A DNA stretch of 64,000 nucleotides, taken from positions 342,570-406,569 of the forward strand of contig NZ_JBNLIA010000003.1 of the NCBI RefSeq assembly GCF_050122995.1. Reading direction: 5' to 3'. Within the stretch, counting starts at the first letter, position 1, and every line of letters begins with the position of its first letter. This document shows, one piece after another, positions 15,662 to 24,345 of this stretch. The stretch comes from Haloparvum alkalitolerans. Its GTDB lineage: Archaea; Halobacteriota; Halobacteria; Halobacteriales; Haloferacaceae. Both the position numbers and the translations under genes were made by a program. The notes under the pieces are model-generated. The model was not told the origin of the DNA and searched no databases. It saw only the letters and a list, made by a program, of their open reading frames with translations.

Positions 15662-17521
15662 TCAGACGCCCCAGAAGAACGCGATCCCGAGCGTCGTCAC
15701 GACCGTCAACAGGACCTGCAGCGGCGCGCCCACCCGGAAGTAGTCGGTGAACTTGTAGCCGCCGGGGCCGTACACCATCAGGTTCGTCTGGTAGCCGATG
15801 GGGGTGAGCATCGCGGTCGAGGCCGCGAAGGTGACCGCGAGCACGAACGAGAAGGGGTTCGCGCCGAGCGCCTCCGCGGCGTCGACCGCGACCGGGATCA
15901 TCAGGACGACGCTGGCGTTGTTGCTGATCACGTTGGTGACCAGCGCGGTGAACAGGTAGAACAGGCCGAGCACCGCGAGCGGTGGAAGCGTCCCGGACGC
16001 GAGCACCACGACCTCCGCGAGCCACGCCGCCGCGCCGGAGCGCTCCATCGCGACGCCCAGCGGGATCAGGCCGGCCAGCAGGACGATCACGCTCCAGTCG
16101 ACGGCGGGGTACACCTCGTTGGGCTTCACGCAGCCGGTGACGACCATCGCGACGATGCCCGCGAGCGCGCTGATGACGATGGGGAGGACGTCGAGCGCCG
16201 CGACCGCCACCACCGCACCGACGATGCCGAGCGCGACCGGGATGCGCTCGGTGCGGAAGTCGGGCCGGGTGAGTTCGCGGGCGACCACGAAGTCGCGGTC
16301 GTTCGCGAACCGGTCGATCGTCTCCTCGGTCGCCTGCAGGAGGAGGGTGTCGCCGCCGCGGAGCCGACGTTCGTCCATCCGCGCGTGGATGATCCGCCCG
16401 CCGCGCCGGATCGCGAGGACGGTCGCGTCGTACCGGCCGCGGAAGTTGAGCGACTCCAGGGTCTCTCCCACCACGGTCGCCTCGGGCGAGACCACCACCT
16501 CGACGAGGCTCTGGTCGACCGCGGGCTCGACCTCGCCGGTCTCCGCGTCGAGAACCTCGTCGGTCACCTCGGCGTCCGGAGCCAGGTCCAGCCCCTCCGC
16601 GTCGATGAGGTCCAGCAGGCTCTCGCGGTCGGTGCGGAGCACCAGGATGTCGCCCGCGCGAACCTCCTTGCGCGCCAGCGGCTCGGTGAACGCCTGGTCG
16701 CCGCGGATCAGCTGGACGATGTCGGCGTCCACCTCGAGGTCCGCGAGGCTGTCCTCGACCGTCCGCCCGACCAGCACGGAGTCCTCGCGGACGACGACCT
16801 CCGTGAGGTACTGAGTCATCTCGAACTCCTCGACGAGCCGGTCGGTCACCTTGATGCGCTCGGGGATCAGCAGCCGGCCCACCGTGGCCATGTAGATCCC
16901 GCCAACCACCAGGACGACGACCCCGAGTTGCGTGAACTCGAACATCGAGAACGGGTGGTCTATCAGGCGAGCCGACAGGTCCGACGCGAGGATGTTCGTC
17001 GAGGTGCCGATCAGCGTCAGCGTGCCGCCGAGCATGGCGACGAAGGAGACGGGCATCAGGAGCTTCGACGGCGAGACGCCGGTCCGCTTCGAGATGGTCG
17101 TCACCATCGGGATCATGATGGCGACGACCGGCGTGTTGTTGATGAAGCCGGCCGTCCCCCCGGAGAGCCCGAGCACCGCCAGCAGTTGCTTGAACGGGCT
17201 GTCGCCGTAGCGCTCGGCGATCCGGTCGCCCACGATGTTGACCAGTCCCGAGCGCCGGATCCCCTCGCTGAGCACGAACATCGCGAGGACGGTGACGGTC
17301 GCGGTGCTGGCGAACCCGCCGATGCCCGTCGTCGCGTCGACGCCGGTCCACGGCTCCAGCGCGACGAGCGCCACCAGCACGCCGATGGCGGCGATGTCGA
17401 TGGGCACCGGCTCGGTCACGAACAGGACCAGCGCGGCCGCGACGACCGCGAAGACGACCAGCATCGACGGCGACAGCGGCGGCACGGCGCCGAGGCCGGT
17501 CGCTCCCTGTGCGGCGATCAT
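15662..17521 (-). CDS. SLC13/DASS-family permease with RCK_C domains
   Basis: The 619-residue membrane protein has hydrophobic helices at both ends and a soluble middle (about residues 225-420) with two TrkA_C/RCK_C-like regions (LIRGDQAFTEPLARKEVRAGDILVLR and ILAIRRGGRIIHARMDERRLRGGDTLLLQ). This is the architecture of sodium-coupled SLC13-type permeases for sulfate or dicarboxylates. FINNTPVVAIMIP in the first half and VISNNASVVLMIP in the second are the paired Asn-containing hairpin motifs that bind sodium and anion. Likely a plasma-membrane symporter; sulfate, citrate or another anion cannot be told apart. Confidence 0.88.
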   Translation of the reverse strand: MIAAQGATGLGAVPPLSPSMLVVFAVVAAALVLFVTEPVPIDIAAIGVLVALVALEPWTGVDATTGIGGFASTATVTVLAMFVLSEGIRRSGLVNIVGDRIAERYGDSPFKQLLAVLGLSGGTAGFINNTPVVAIMIPMVTTISKRTGVSPSKLLMPVSFVAMLGGTLTLIGTSTNILASDLSARLIDHPFSMFEFTQLGVVVLVVGGIYMATVGRLLIPERIKVTDRLVEEFEMTQYLTEVVVREDSVLVGRTVEDSLADLEVDADIVQLIRGDQAFTEPLARKEVRAGDILVLRTDRESLLDLIDAEGLDLAPDAEVTDEVLDAETGEVEPAVDQSLVEVVVSPEATVVGETLESLNFRGRYDATVLAIRRGGRIIHARMDERRLRGGDTLLLQATEETIDRFANDRDFVVARELTRPDFRTERIPVALGIVGAVVAVAALDVLPIVISALAGIVAMVVTGCVKPNEVYPAVDWSVIVLLAGLIPLGVAMERSGAAAWLAEVVVLASGTLPPLAVLGLFYLFTALVTNVISNNASVVLMIPVAVDAAEALGANPFSFVLAVTFAASTAMLTPIGYQTNLMVYGPGGYKFTDYFRVGAPLQVLLTVVTTLGIAFFWGV

Positions 17522-17639
17522 TCGCCAAGACCGACCGCAGGGCCGGACAAAAGTCTGCCGGGGAGACGCCGAAAGACGGACGGCGGTCCGGACGCGTCGC
17601 GGTCATCGCACTATGCGTCGCGGTGCTGATGCGGTCGCG

Positions 17640-17919
17640 GTGTTGTCGGCGCGCGCCGCGGCGACCCTGTGTCGCCGCGACCGCGCGAGGGAGGCCGCGG
17701 GCCGAGCGCCTGCGGTGCGTTGCGGTTCCGCGCTCGGCCCGCGGCCGAGGCTGGGGAGGCGTGAGGCCCGCGGTCGCGGTGCGGGGCGGGACTGAAAGGG
17801 GCAGTCGGCTCGATCCGGCCCCGGCGCCTCAAGCACCGCAGCGAGCGTTGCGGGGAGCGAGGAGCGCAGAGCGTGCCGCGGCCGGTCGAGCCGACTGGGG
17901 CTTTCGAGGCGTTGCTGTC
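17640..17919. ncRNA. Structured GC-rich hairpin element, copy 2
   Basis: Most of the 527-bp gap between the SLC13 gene and the gene at 18049 is a second copy of the element at 5238-5522. It has a stem around 17659-17681 (CGCGGCGAC with GTCGCCGCG), a 15-bp stem (17695-17709 with 17730-17744) and a stem pairing 17803-17813 with 17886-17896. The conserved single-stranded blocks recur at the same places (17747-17766 and 17783-17804, then TGGGGCTTTC). The stem sequences differ from copy 1 yet pair perfectly. I see nothing recognisable in the remaining 130 bp before the next gene. Confidence 0.6.
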
Positions 17920-18048
17920 CCGAACAGCAGGATCCACGACAGACACGGAAACCCGAGTTCCCGACGAACAGCCGTCAGCAGAAACGCTCCGATCACCCGC
18001 CCCATCCGAGTGCCGTACGCTCAAGTAGCCGGCCGCCCGAGCACGGCC

Positions 18049-18402
18049 ATGCTCTCGAAGCGGCTCGCCTCGACGGTCGCGACCGGTCTCTGGGTCGCGG
18101 GGGCGCTGTTGGTCGGACAGGCGCTCCACGTCTCGGTCGTCGCCGGCGAGGTGCCGATAACCGCGCCCGCACCGGTGTTCTACACCGTCGCGGGCGTCGC
18201 GCTGATCCTCGTCGCGCGGAACCTCGACGCGCACCCCTCCGAGTACCTCGACTACGTCTCCGGCCCGGACGAGGACGGCACGGAGACCGGCGAGGCCCCG
18301 GACGCGGAGCCGGACGCCGGCTTCGACCCCGCGGCCTCCCCGCTGGACGACGAGGCGCTGGAGAACCTGGAGGCGCGCGAGCGCGAGAACCAACAGGAAT
18401 AA
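18049..18402 (+). CDS. Small two-helix membrane protein, unknown function
   Basis: The 117-residue product has two hydrophobic segments (about residues 7-30 and 38-58) followed by an acidic cytosolic tail rich in Asp, Glu and Pro. The ATG at 18049 is chosen because the in-frame extension upstream runs through the hairpin element and is Arg-rich, unlike a haloarchaeal protein. It is the first of four closely spaced plus-strand genes. I do not recognise the family. Confidence 0.65.
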   Translation: MLSKRLASTVATGLWVAGALLVGQALHVSVVAGEVPITAPAPVFYTVAGVALILVARNLDAHPSEYLDYVSGPDEDGTETGEAPDAEPDAGFDPAASPLDDEALENLEARERENQQE

Positions 18403-18431
18403 ATCGTGGGAATCGGTAGCACCGCCAACGC

Positions 18432-18677
18432 ATGAGCACGATCAAGGAACGTCTGCCCGCCTCGGCGCTCCAGCCCGTCGGGATCGGCTCGCTGCTGCTC
18501 GGCGTCGCGGGACTGACGATCGGCTACATCCTCCTGATCCTCGGGATCACGTTCGTCTACGGCCTCGCGCCCCACGAGCTCCCGCTCGTCGATAGCCTCC
18601 TGGTACTGGCGACCGGACTCGTCTCGGCGCTTCTCGGATACGCGGGCCTGAAGGGCTTCATGCACTTCTCGTACTGA
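18432..18677 (+). CDS. Small two-helix membrane protein, unknown function
   Basis: The 81-residue protein consists mainly of two long hydrophobic segments (about residues 18-43 and 52-77) with a short hydrophilic link. It starts 30 bp after the previous gene and its stop overlaps the next start codon by one base, so the three genes are probably one transcript. No functional motif is visible. Confidence 0.7.
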   Translation: MSTIKERLPASALQPVGIGSLLLGVAGLTIGYILLILGITFVYGLAPHELPLVDSLLVLATGLVSALLGYAGLKGFMHFSY

Positions 18678-19201
18678 TGTACGAGATCCGCGAACACCCC
18701 GACGCGCCGGACCTGGAAGCGCTCGGCGAGTTCGTCGTCGAGCCCGTGGCCCCGGACGCGATCCGCGACCGCCGCGAGGCGGGCGAGGAGCTCCGCGAGG
18801 TGAACCTGCTGGACGCCGACGAGGTGGACGCCTACGTCGAGTTGAACCCGGACCCGATGGCGCCGGGCGACACCGACATCGGCACCGCGCTCTACCGGTT
18901 GGTCCAGCTGTTCGGCACGCCGCAGTTCGAGGAGTACGCGGCCGGCGAGGACATCTCGTGGCGCGACGACGAGACGTTCAAGTACCTCTTCCAGGTCACC
19001 CGCGAGGACGAGCCGGGCGAGTGGCTGATCACCGTCCACGACTGGCGCGTCCGGCTCGGCGTCTCGCTGGCGGCGTGGTCGGGCGACCTCGACGCGGAGG
19101 CGCCCGCGGTCGACCCCGGCGAGGCCGTCTCGCTGCTCGCGCTGGTGACGAACCTCGTCACCGAGCCGGTGTTCTGCGAGTACGAGGAAGTCCCCTACTG
19201 A
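18677..19201 (+). CDS. Conserved-looking soluble haloarchaeal protein, unknown function
   Basis: The 174-residue protein is soluble and acidic, with an aromatic-rich central region (TFKYLFQVTREDEPGEWLITVHDWRVR) that suggests a compact alpha/beta domain. No signal peptide or membrane helix. The start overlaps the upstream gene by one base, and the downstream gene follows directly with a GTG start. I do not recognise the family. Confidence 0.7.
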   Translation: MYEIREHPDAPDLEALGEFVVEPVAPDAIRDRREAGEELREVNLLDADEVDAYVELNPDPMAPGDTDIGTALYRLVQLFGTPQFEEYAAGEDISWRDDETFKYLFQVTREDEPGEWLITVHDWRVRLGVSLAAWSGDLDAEAPAVDPGEAVSLLALVTNLVTEPVFCEYEEVPY

Positions 19202-19202
19202 G

Positions 19203-19484
19203 GTGTCCCTCCGCTCGTCGCTCGCCGCGGTCGGACGGCGCGCCGTCGCCGCGGGCCGCTGGACCCTCGCGGTCGGCCGCCGCGTCCTCGCGGGAGCGAC
19301 GAGCCGACGCGCGAAGCTGTACGCCGCGCTCGGCCTCCCCTACCTCGCGACGCTGATCAGCATCGGGAGCTACCTCTCCCGCGGCGGGACCGGGACGCCG
19401 ACCGCGGTCGAGGTCGGACTGCTGGCGGGCACGCTCGGCGCGCTGTTCCTCTACGCGCTCGGGGCCGACGCCCGCGGGCGGTGA
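19203..19484 (+). CDS. Small membrane protein with GTG start
   Basis: The 93-residue product starts at a GTG one base after the stop of the previous gene. A basic N-terminal amphipathic stretch rich in Arg and Ala (residues 1-38) is followed by two hydrophobic segments (about 41-60 and 67-87). The basic N-terminus contrasts with the acidic proteins around it and may lie on the membrane surface. Function unknown. Confidence 0.55.
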   Translation: MSLRSSLAAVGRRAVAAGRWTLAVGRRVLAGATSRRAKLYAALGLPYLATLISIGSYLSRGGTGTPTAVEVGLLAGTLGALFLYALGADARGR

Positions 19485-19534
19485 GCGGGCGGTGAGCGGG
19501 CGCCCGGGCGCCGCGTCAGCACTCCGCCACCGCC

Positions 19535-19795
19535 TCACCGCCCCGTCAGCACGTGCATCAGGCCGAACGTGACCGCGAGCAGCGCCACGAGCAGCCCGCC
19601 GAACGCCGGGACCACCGCGCCGTAGCCGTACAGGCCGAGCCAGTAGCCGCCGAACGACAGCAGGAGCAGCGTCGGCACCGACAGCACGTACAGAAGCGAG
19701 GAGAGGTAGCTCGGGAGCGTGGGGTCCTCGTTCCGACGCGCGAACATGCCCCGGTCCTTGGCGTCCTTCTCCTCGGTCGGGAGGTCCCGTGCCAT
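19535..19795 (-). CDS. Small two-helix membrane protein
   Basis: The 86-residue protein has a hydrophilic N-terminus (RDLPTEEKDAKDRGMFARRNEDP) and two membrane helices (about residues 30-55 and 59-83). It is the last of the minus-strand genes downstream of the peptide transporter, 70 bp after the preceding one. No family recognised. Confidence 0.65.
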   Translation of the reverse strand: MARDLPTEEKDAKDRGMFARRNEDPTLPSYLSSLLYVLSVPTLLLLSFGGYWLGLYGYGAVVPAFGGLLVALLAVTFGLMHVLTGR

Positions 19796-19865
19796 GCGCG
19801 AGCGTTGGAAACGTCGGGGAAAGAGGGTTTCGGGCCGTCCGCCACTCCGTGACGCGAGCGCTCGT

Positions 19866-20321
19866 CTACTCCGTGACGCCCTCGACCGTCACCGCCGCGA
19901 GGTAGCCCCCGCCGAAGACGAGCAGTTGGATCGTCAGCACGTCCACGACGGCGTCCCGGAGCCGCGGGGCGCCCACGAGCTCCGCGACCGCACCCGAGTA
20001 GCCGAGCGCGTAGACGGGCCAGAGCCACGCGCCGATACACACCGCCGCGCCGACGACGAACGCCACGCCGGCCGCGGCGACGCTCTCGCGGAGCCCGTTC
20101 GTGAGCAGGTGCGCGTACACGCCCGCGAGCGCCACCGCGGCCAGCGCGACCCGGTGGTCGCCCGCCGGCATCAGGTCCTCGTGACCGGCCATGAACGTCG
20201 CCAGCCCGACGACGACGCCCGCGAGCGTCCCGACGGCGGCCGCTCGGACGATAAACGCCGTCCGGCGCTCGACGTAGAGGTCGCCGACCAGCCGCTCGCG
20301 GCCGAGCGTCTCGTTACGCAT
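19866..20321 (-). CDS. Membrane protein with four predicted helices
   Basis: The 151-residue protein has hydrophobic segments near residues 24-45, 57-78, 83-107 and 122-146, with a short charged N-terminus. The start overlaps the preceding gene by eight bases, indicating cotranslation with the secreted protein encoded there. No transport or catalytic motif is visible. Confidence 0.68.
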   Translation of the reverse strand: MRNETLGRERLVGDLYVERRTAFIVRAAAVGTLAGVVVGLATFMAGHEDLMPAGDHRVALAAVALAGVYAHLLTNGLRESVAAAGVAFVVGAAVCIGAWLWPVYALGYSGAVAELVGAPRLRDAVVDVLTIQLLVFGGGYLAAVTVEGVTE

Positions 20322-20865
20322 CGCTCCCTCCGTCCGTCCCGTCGGTTCCGGTCGTGTCGTTGCCCCCGGTCGTCCCGTCGCTCCCCCCCGCGCCCGCCCG
20401 GTCGTCGGTGACGTCCACGTTTACCGTGCGGTCGACGATGGTCCCGGTCAGTCGCCCGTCGGCCGAGAGGCGGTCCGCCTCGGCCGCCGCGTGGAGCCGC
20501 TCGGTCGAGACGTCCTCGCCGGTGGCGCGGATCCCGAACGTGACGGTCTCGCCCGCGGGCACCGCGACGGGGTCGATGCTCCGGCCCGCGGTGCTGGCGA
20601 CCACGTCCTCGCCGTCCGAGACCGGGAGCCACGCCGCGTGGAACCGCATGTCCGCCTCGGTCGGGTTCGCGACGCGGAGCCGGACGGTGACGGCGTTGCC
20701 CTCCGCGGGATCGATCCCGACGACCTGTGCCTCGACCGACGTGGACGCCTCCATGTGGGCGGTGACGGCCGCGCTCGTCGACAGCGCGCCGCCGACGGCC
20801 AACGCGACCAGCAGCGCGAACGAGCCGACAAGCAGGAGGGACCGCGGCGAGGGGGACCGATCCAT
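20314..20865 (-). CDS. Membrane-anchored extracellular protein
   Basis: The 183-residue protein has an N-terminal hydrophobic anchor (about residues 9-32), a beta-rich domain with a CARDB/FxLD-like pattern (NAVTVRLRVANPTEADMRF and VAVPAGETVTFGI), and a Gly/Asp/Thr-rich C-terminal tail. Such domains occur in haloarchaeal surface proteins. It begins one base after the ABC ATPase gene and overlaps the next gene, so it belongs to the tail of the opp operon, perhaps as an envelope accessory. Confidence 0.65.
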   Translation of the reverse strand: MDRSPSPRSLLLVGSFALLVALAVGGALSTSAAVTAHMEASTSVEAQVVGIDPAEGNAVTVRLRVANPTEADMRFHAAWLPVSDGEDVVASTAGRSIDPVAVPAGETVTFGIRATGEDVSTERLHAAAEADRLSADGRLTGTIVDRTVNVDVTDDRAGAGGSDGTTGGNDTTGTDGTDGGSDA

Positions 20866-20866
20866 C

Positions 20867-22270
20867 TCAGTCGTCCGCGGGGGCGGACGCGGGTCCGTCC
20901 TCCGGCGGCCGACGGTCCCCCTCCGTGTAGAGGTGACACGCCGCCTCGACGCTTCGGCTGGCCGAGCGCAGGTCCGGTCGGTCCGTCTCGCACTGCGAGA
21001 CGAACTCCGACCGGATCCGGTCGGCGGCCGCCTCGGCGTCGCCCGTCACCAGGTGGTCGGCCGTCTCCTCGATGGTCGCCATCGCGTCGTTGGGGATCTC
21101 CAGCGCGGAGACGTCGACGCCGCCCTCCCCCATGCCGAGTTCCGACTCGTGTCTGTACTCCTCGGGGAGCTGGTCGAGCGTGAGCCCCTCGCTCAGCAGG
21201 CGGTCGCGGACGCGGTCGTCCGGTTCCGCCCCGGGGTCCACGTCGAGGTCTTCGACCGAGAGGCCGTTCAGCACGCGGCGCTTGAACGTGCTCACGCGAC
21301 GGAAGGCGTTCTGGCTCCCCTGCCACCCTTCCGGGGGGATGATCTCCGCACAGCGGGTGTGGAACTTGCAGCCGCTCGGCGGGTTCCGGGGGCTCGGGAT
21401 GTCGCCGGTGACGTTCGCTCGCTTGCGGTCGCGAGTCGGGTCCGCGACCGGCACCGCGTCGAACAGCGCCTCGCTGTAGGGGTGTTTCGGGTCGTCGACG
21501 ATCTCGCCGGTCGGCCCGTACTCGATCATGTCCCCGAGGTACATGATCGCCGTCTTGTTGCACATGTACCGGATCAGCGAGAGGTCGTGGCTGATGAACA
21601 GGTACGTCAGCCCGTACTCGTCCTGCAGGTCCTTCATCAGGTTGAGCACGCCCGCGCGGATGGAGACGTCGAGCATCGACACCGGCTCGTCACAGACGAC
21701 GAAGTCCGGATCCACCACCATCGCGCGCGCGATGGCGACGCGCTGGCGCTCGCCCCCCGACAGCTCCTGCGGGAACGAGTCGAGGTAGGCGTCGCCCGGC
21801 GCGAGCCCGACGTCGTTGAGCGTCTCCACGACGCGGTCGCGACGCTCCTGGTAGGAGTCGTACATCTCGTTGATCCGGAGCGGCTCCGAGACGGTGTCGT
21901 ACACCGTCATCCGCGGGTTCAGGCTCTCGAAGGGGTCCTGGAAGATCATCTGGACCCGCTGGCGGAACTCCGTCTCCTCCTCGCGGGTCATGTCGGTCAC
22001 GTCGAAGGTCGCGTCGTCGAAGTGGAAGCGGATCGAGCCCTCGGTAGGGTCGTACAGCTTCACCAGCAGCTTGCCGAGCGTGGTCTTCCCGCAGCCGGAC
22101 TCCCCGGCGACGCCCATCACGTCGCCGCGCTCGATGCCGAAGGAGGCGCCGTCGACCGCGCGGACCGGGTCCGTACCGGTGCCGAGCAACCGCTCGACGA
22201 CGCCCTCGCTGGTGTCGAACCACTTCTTGAGTCCCTCTACCTCGACTAGTGGGTCGTCTGCTGTAGCCAT
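20867..22270 (-). CDS. oppF: Oligopeptide ABC transporter ATP-binding protein (OppF type)
   Basis: The start MATADDPLVEVEGLKKWF at 22270 is chosen because the longer frame overlaps oppD. The 467-residue protein has Walker A GESGCGKTT (residues 56-64), signature LSGGERQRVAIARAM, Walker B VVCDEPVSMLD, and the Opp/Dpp C-terminal domain with CKFHTRCAEI that in relatives helps hold an iron-sulfur cluster. The extra C-terminal acidic region beyond about residue 330 is longer than usual. It overlaps oppD by 25 bases and supplies one of two nucleotide-binding subunits. Confidence 0.93.
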   Translation of the reverse strand: MATADDPLVEVEGLKKWFDTSEGVVERLLGTGTDPVRAVDGASFGIERGDVMGVAGESGCGKTTLGKLLVKLYDPTEGSIRFHFDDATFDVTDMTREEETEFRQRVQMIFQDPFESLNPRMTVYDTVSEPLRINEMYDSYQERRDRVVETLNDVGLAPGDAYLDSFPQELSGGERQRVAIARAMVVDPDFVVCDEPVSMLDVSIRAGVLNLMKDLQDEYGLTYLFISHDLSLIRYMCNKTAIMYLGDMIEYGPTGEIVDDPKHPYSEALFDAVPVADPTRDRKRANVTGDIPSPRNPPSGCKFHTRCAEIIPPEGWQGSQNAFRRVSTFKRRVLNGLSVEDLDVDPGAEPDDRVRDRLLSEGLTLDQLPEEYRHESELGMGEGGVDVSALEIPNDAMATIEETADHLVTGDAEAAADRIRSEFVSQCETDRPDLRSASRSVEAACHLYTEGDRRPPEDGPASAPADD

Positions 22271-23385
22271 GTTTCCTCCTTTGCGGCGTCTTCCTGCACC
22301 TGTTCGAGGTCGTCGAGCCGGTAACAGGCCGACTCGTGAGCGACCTCGCCCGTCGCCTCCCCGAGCGCGCGGTCCACGTCGTACATCGGCGGGTGGGAGT
22401 CGCGACACTCCTCGACCGCGAACGGACAGCGGTCGACGAACCGACAGCCCGGGTCCGGGTCGCGCAGCGTCGGCGGCGTCCCCGGAATGGAGACGAGTTG
22501 CTCCTGGTCCTCCTCGACGGTCGGGAAGGAGTTGCGCAGCCCGAGCGTGTACGGGTTCGCGGTCCGCTCGAAGATGGACTCGGTCGTCCCCGACTCCATC
22601 ATCTTCCCGCCGTACATGACGCCCATGCGGTCGCACGTCTCCGCCATCACGGAGATGTCGTGACTCACGATGAGCATCGCCACGTCGAACTCGTCCTGCA
22701 GGCCCTTGATCTCGTCGAGCACGCGGTCCTGGATGATCACGTCGAGCGCGGTCGTCGGCTCGTCGGCGATCAGCAGATCTGGACTGCACGCCATCGACAT
22801 CGCGATGACCGCGCGCTGTTTCATGCCCCCGGAGAACTCGTGGGCGTAGTCGTCCGCGCGCTCGCGGTCGATCCCGACGCGTTCGAGCAGGTCGCGGGCG
22901 CGGCCGCGGGCCTCCTCGACGTCGGTTCCCGGCTCGTGGCGAGTGATCGCCTCGACGATCTGGTCGCCCACCTTGTAGACCGGGTTGAGCGCGTTCAGCG
23001 CGCTCTGCGGGATCAGCGCGACGTTCCGCCAGCGGACGTCGCGGATCTGCTCGAGGGAGAGCTCGGCGAGGTTGGTCATGCCGTCCTCGCGGACCGGGTA
23101 CTGCGGATCGTCGACCACGTCGCGGCGCACCTCACCGCGCTCGTCGGTCCAGGCCGGCAGCGTGCCGTCGAACCAGATCTCGCCGCTCTCGACGTCGCCG
23201 TTCGAGTCGAGCAGCTGGATGATCGACTTCGCGAGCGTCGTCTTCCCGCAACCGGACTCGCCGACGAGCCCGAACGTCTCCCCGTGGTCGACGGTCATCG
23301 AGACGCCGTCGACCGGGTGGACGTCCGGCCCGTCCATGCGGTACCGTACGTTCAAGTCGTTGATTTCGAGTAGATGGTCAGCCAT
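22246..23385 (-). CDS. oppD: Oligopeptide ABC transporter ATP-binding protein (OppD type)
   Basis: The 379-residue ATPase has Walker A GESGCGKTT (residues 42-50), signature FSGGMKQRAVIAMSMA, Walker B LLIADEPTTALD and the switch His in LIVSHDISV. The C-terminal Opp domain contains CRFVDRCPFAVEEC. It pairs with OppF to drive import through OppB and OppC. It starts three bases after oppC. Confidence 0.95.
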   Translation of the reverse strand: MADHLLEINDLNVRYRMDGPDVHPVDGVSMTVDHGETFGLVGESGCGKTTLAKSIIQLLDSNGDVESGEIWFDGTLPAWTDERGEVRRDVVDDPQYPVREDGMTNLAELSLEQIRDVRWRNVALIPQSALNALNPVYKVGDQIVEAITRHEPGTDVEEARGRARDLLERVGIDRERADDYAHEFSGGMKQRAVIAMSMACSPDLLIADEPTTALDVIIQDRVLDEIKGLQDEFDVAMLIVSHDISVMAETCDRMGVMYGGKMMESGTTESIFERTANPYTLGLRNSFPTVEEDQEQLVSIPGTPPTLRDPDPGCRFVDRCPFAVEECRDSHPPMYDVDRALGEATGEVAHESACYRLDDLEQVQEDAAKEETWLQQTTH

Positions 23386-23388
23386 ATG

Positions 23389-24345
23389 TCACCTCTGGGG
23401 GTTCGCCACGTCCTCCATCGAGAAGCCGATGAAGTAGAACGCGCCCGCGATCATCGTGATGGCGATGCCCGGCGGCAGCAGCCACCACCAGGCCTCGAAC
23501 ACGAAGCCGCGGTTCTGTATCTGTTCGAGCATGATGCCCCACGAGTACGCCGTGAAGTCCGACAGGCCGAGGTACGCGAGCGACGCCTCCGCGAGGATGG
23601 CGCCGGCCGCGTCCTGCGCGAGGTAGACGAACGTCAGCGGCAGGACGTTCGGCAGGATGTGTCTGAAGATGACGCGCGTGTCGGACGCGCCCGCGACCTT
23701 CGCGGACTCCACGTAGGAGCGCTCCTTCAGGCTCAGCGTCTCACCCCGGATGATGATGCAGTTGTTCACCCACGACTTCACGACGATGCCGAGGATGATG
23801 TTGGTCGTGCTCACGCCGCGGATCGCCACGAGGACGATCAGCAGCGGGAGGAACGGCAGGCCGTAGGTGATGTCCGCGAGCCGCTGGATCGACTCGTCGA
23901 TCCACGTGTCGCCGTAGTAGCCCGAGATGAGCCCGAGCGGGACGCCGACGAGGCTGGACAGCAGTCCGGCCGCGAGCGCGATGTACATCGCGTTCTGGGC
24001 GGAGTAGACCAGCTCGGTCATCACGTCTTTCCCCTGGTCGGTCGTCCCCATCGGCGCGAAGAAGGGGTCACCGAACGCCGGCGGGTGCGGCAGCGAGTCG
24101 ATCTGCTGTGGCGTCATGCGTCCCGGCTCGGTGCCGAGGTACGCCGTCCACTCGGTCGAGTGCGGGGCGAACCAGCCGGGCACGATCGCCCACAGGACGT
24201 ACATCACGAGGATGAACAACCCGATCACGCCGAGTCGGTGCTGTGCGAATCGGCCCCAGACCCGCTTGTAGCGGTCGATCTTGGGGCCCCACTTCTCCTT
24301 GTACGCCTCCACGCGCGAGTTCGAAGATCCAGTAGCCATGATCAT
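23389..24345 (-). CDS. oppC: Oligopeptide ABC transporter permease (OppC type)
   Basis: The 318-residue membrane protein starts at 24345, or six bases later at MATGSS. It has a cytosolic N-terminus, six hydrophobic segments and the EAA-type coupling loop KVAGASDTRVIFRHILPNVLP. The periplasm-side loop after the first helix (residues about 65-105) contains GTTDQGKDVMTEL, typical of DppC/OppC. It overlaps oppB by four bases. Confidence 0.94.
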   Translation of the reverse strand: MIMATGSSNSRVEAYKEKWGPKIDRYKRVWGRFAQHRLGVIGLFILVMYVLWAIVPGWFAPHSTEWTAYLGTEPGRMTPQQIDSLPHPPAFGDPFFAPMGTTDQGKDVMTELVYSAQNAMYIALAAGLLSSLVGVPLGLISGYYGDTWIDESIQRLADITYGLPFLPLLIVLVAIRGVSTTNIILGIVVKSWVNNCIIIRGETLSLKERSYVESAKVAGASDTRVIFRHILPNVLPLTFVYLAQDAAGAILAEASLAYLGLSDFTAYSWGIMLEQIQNRGFVFEAWWWLLPPGIAITMIAGAFYFIGFSMEDVANPQR

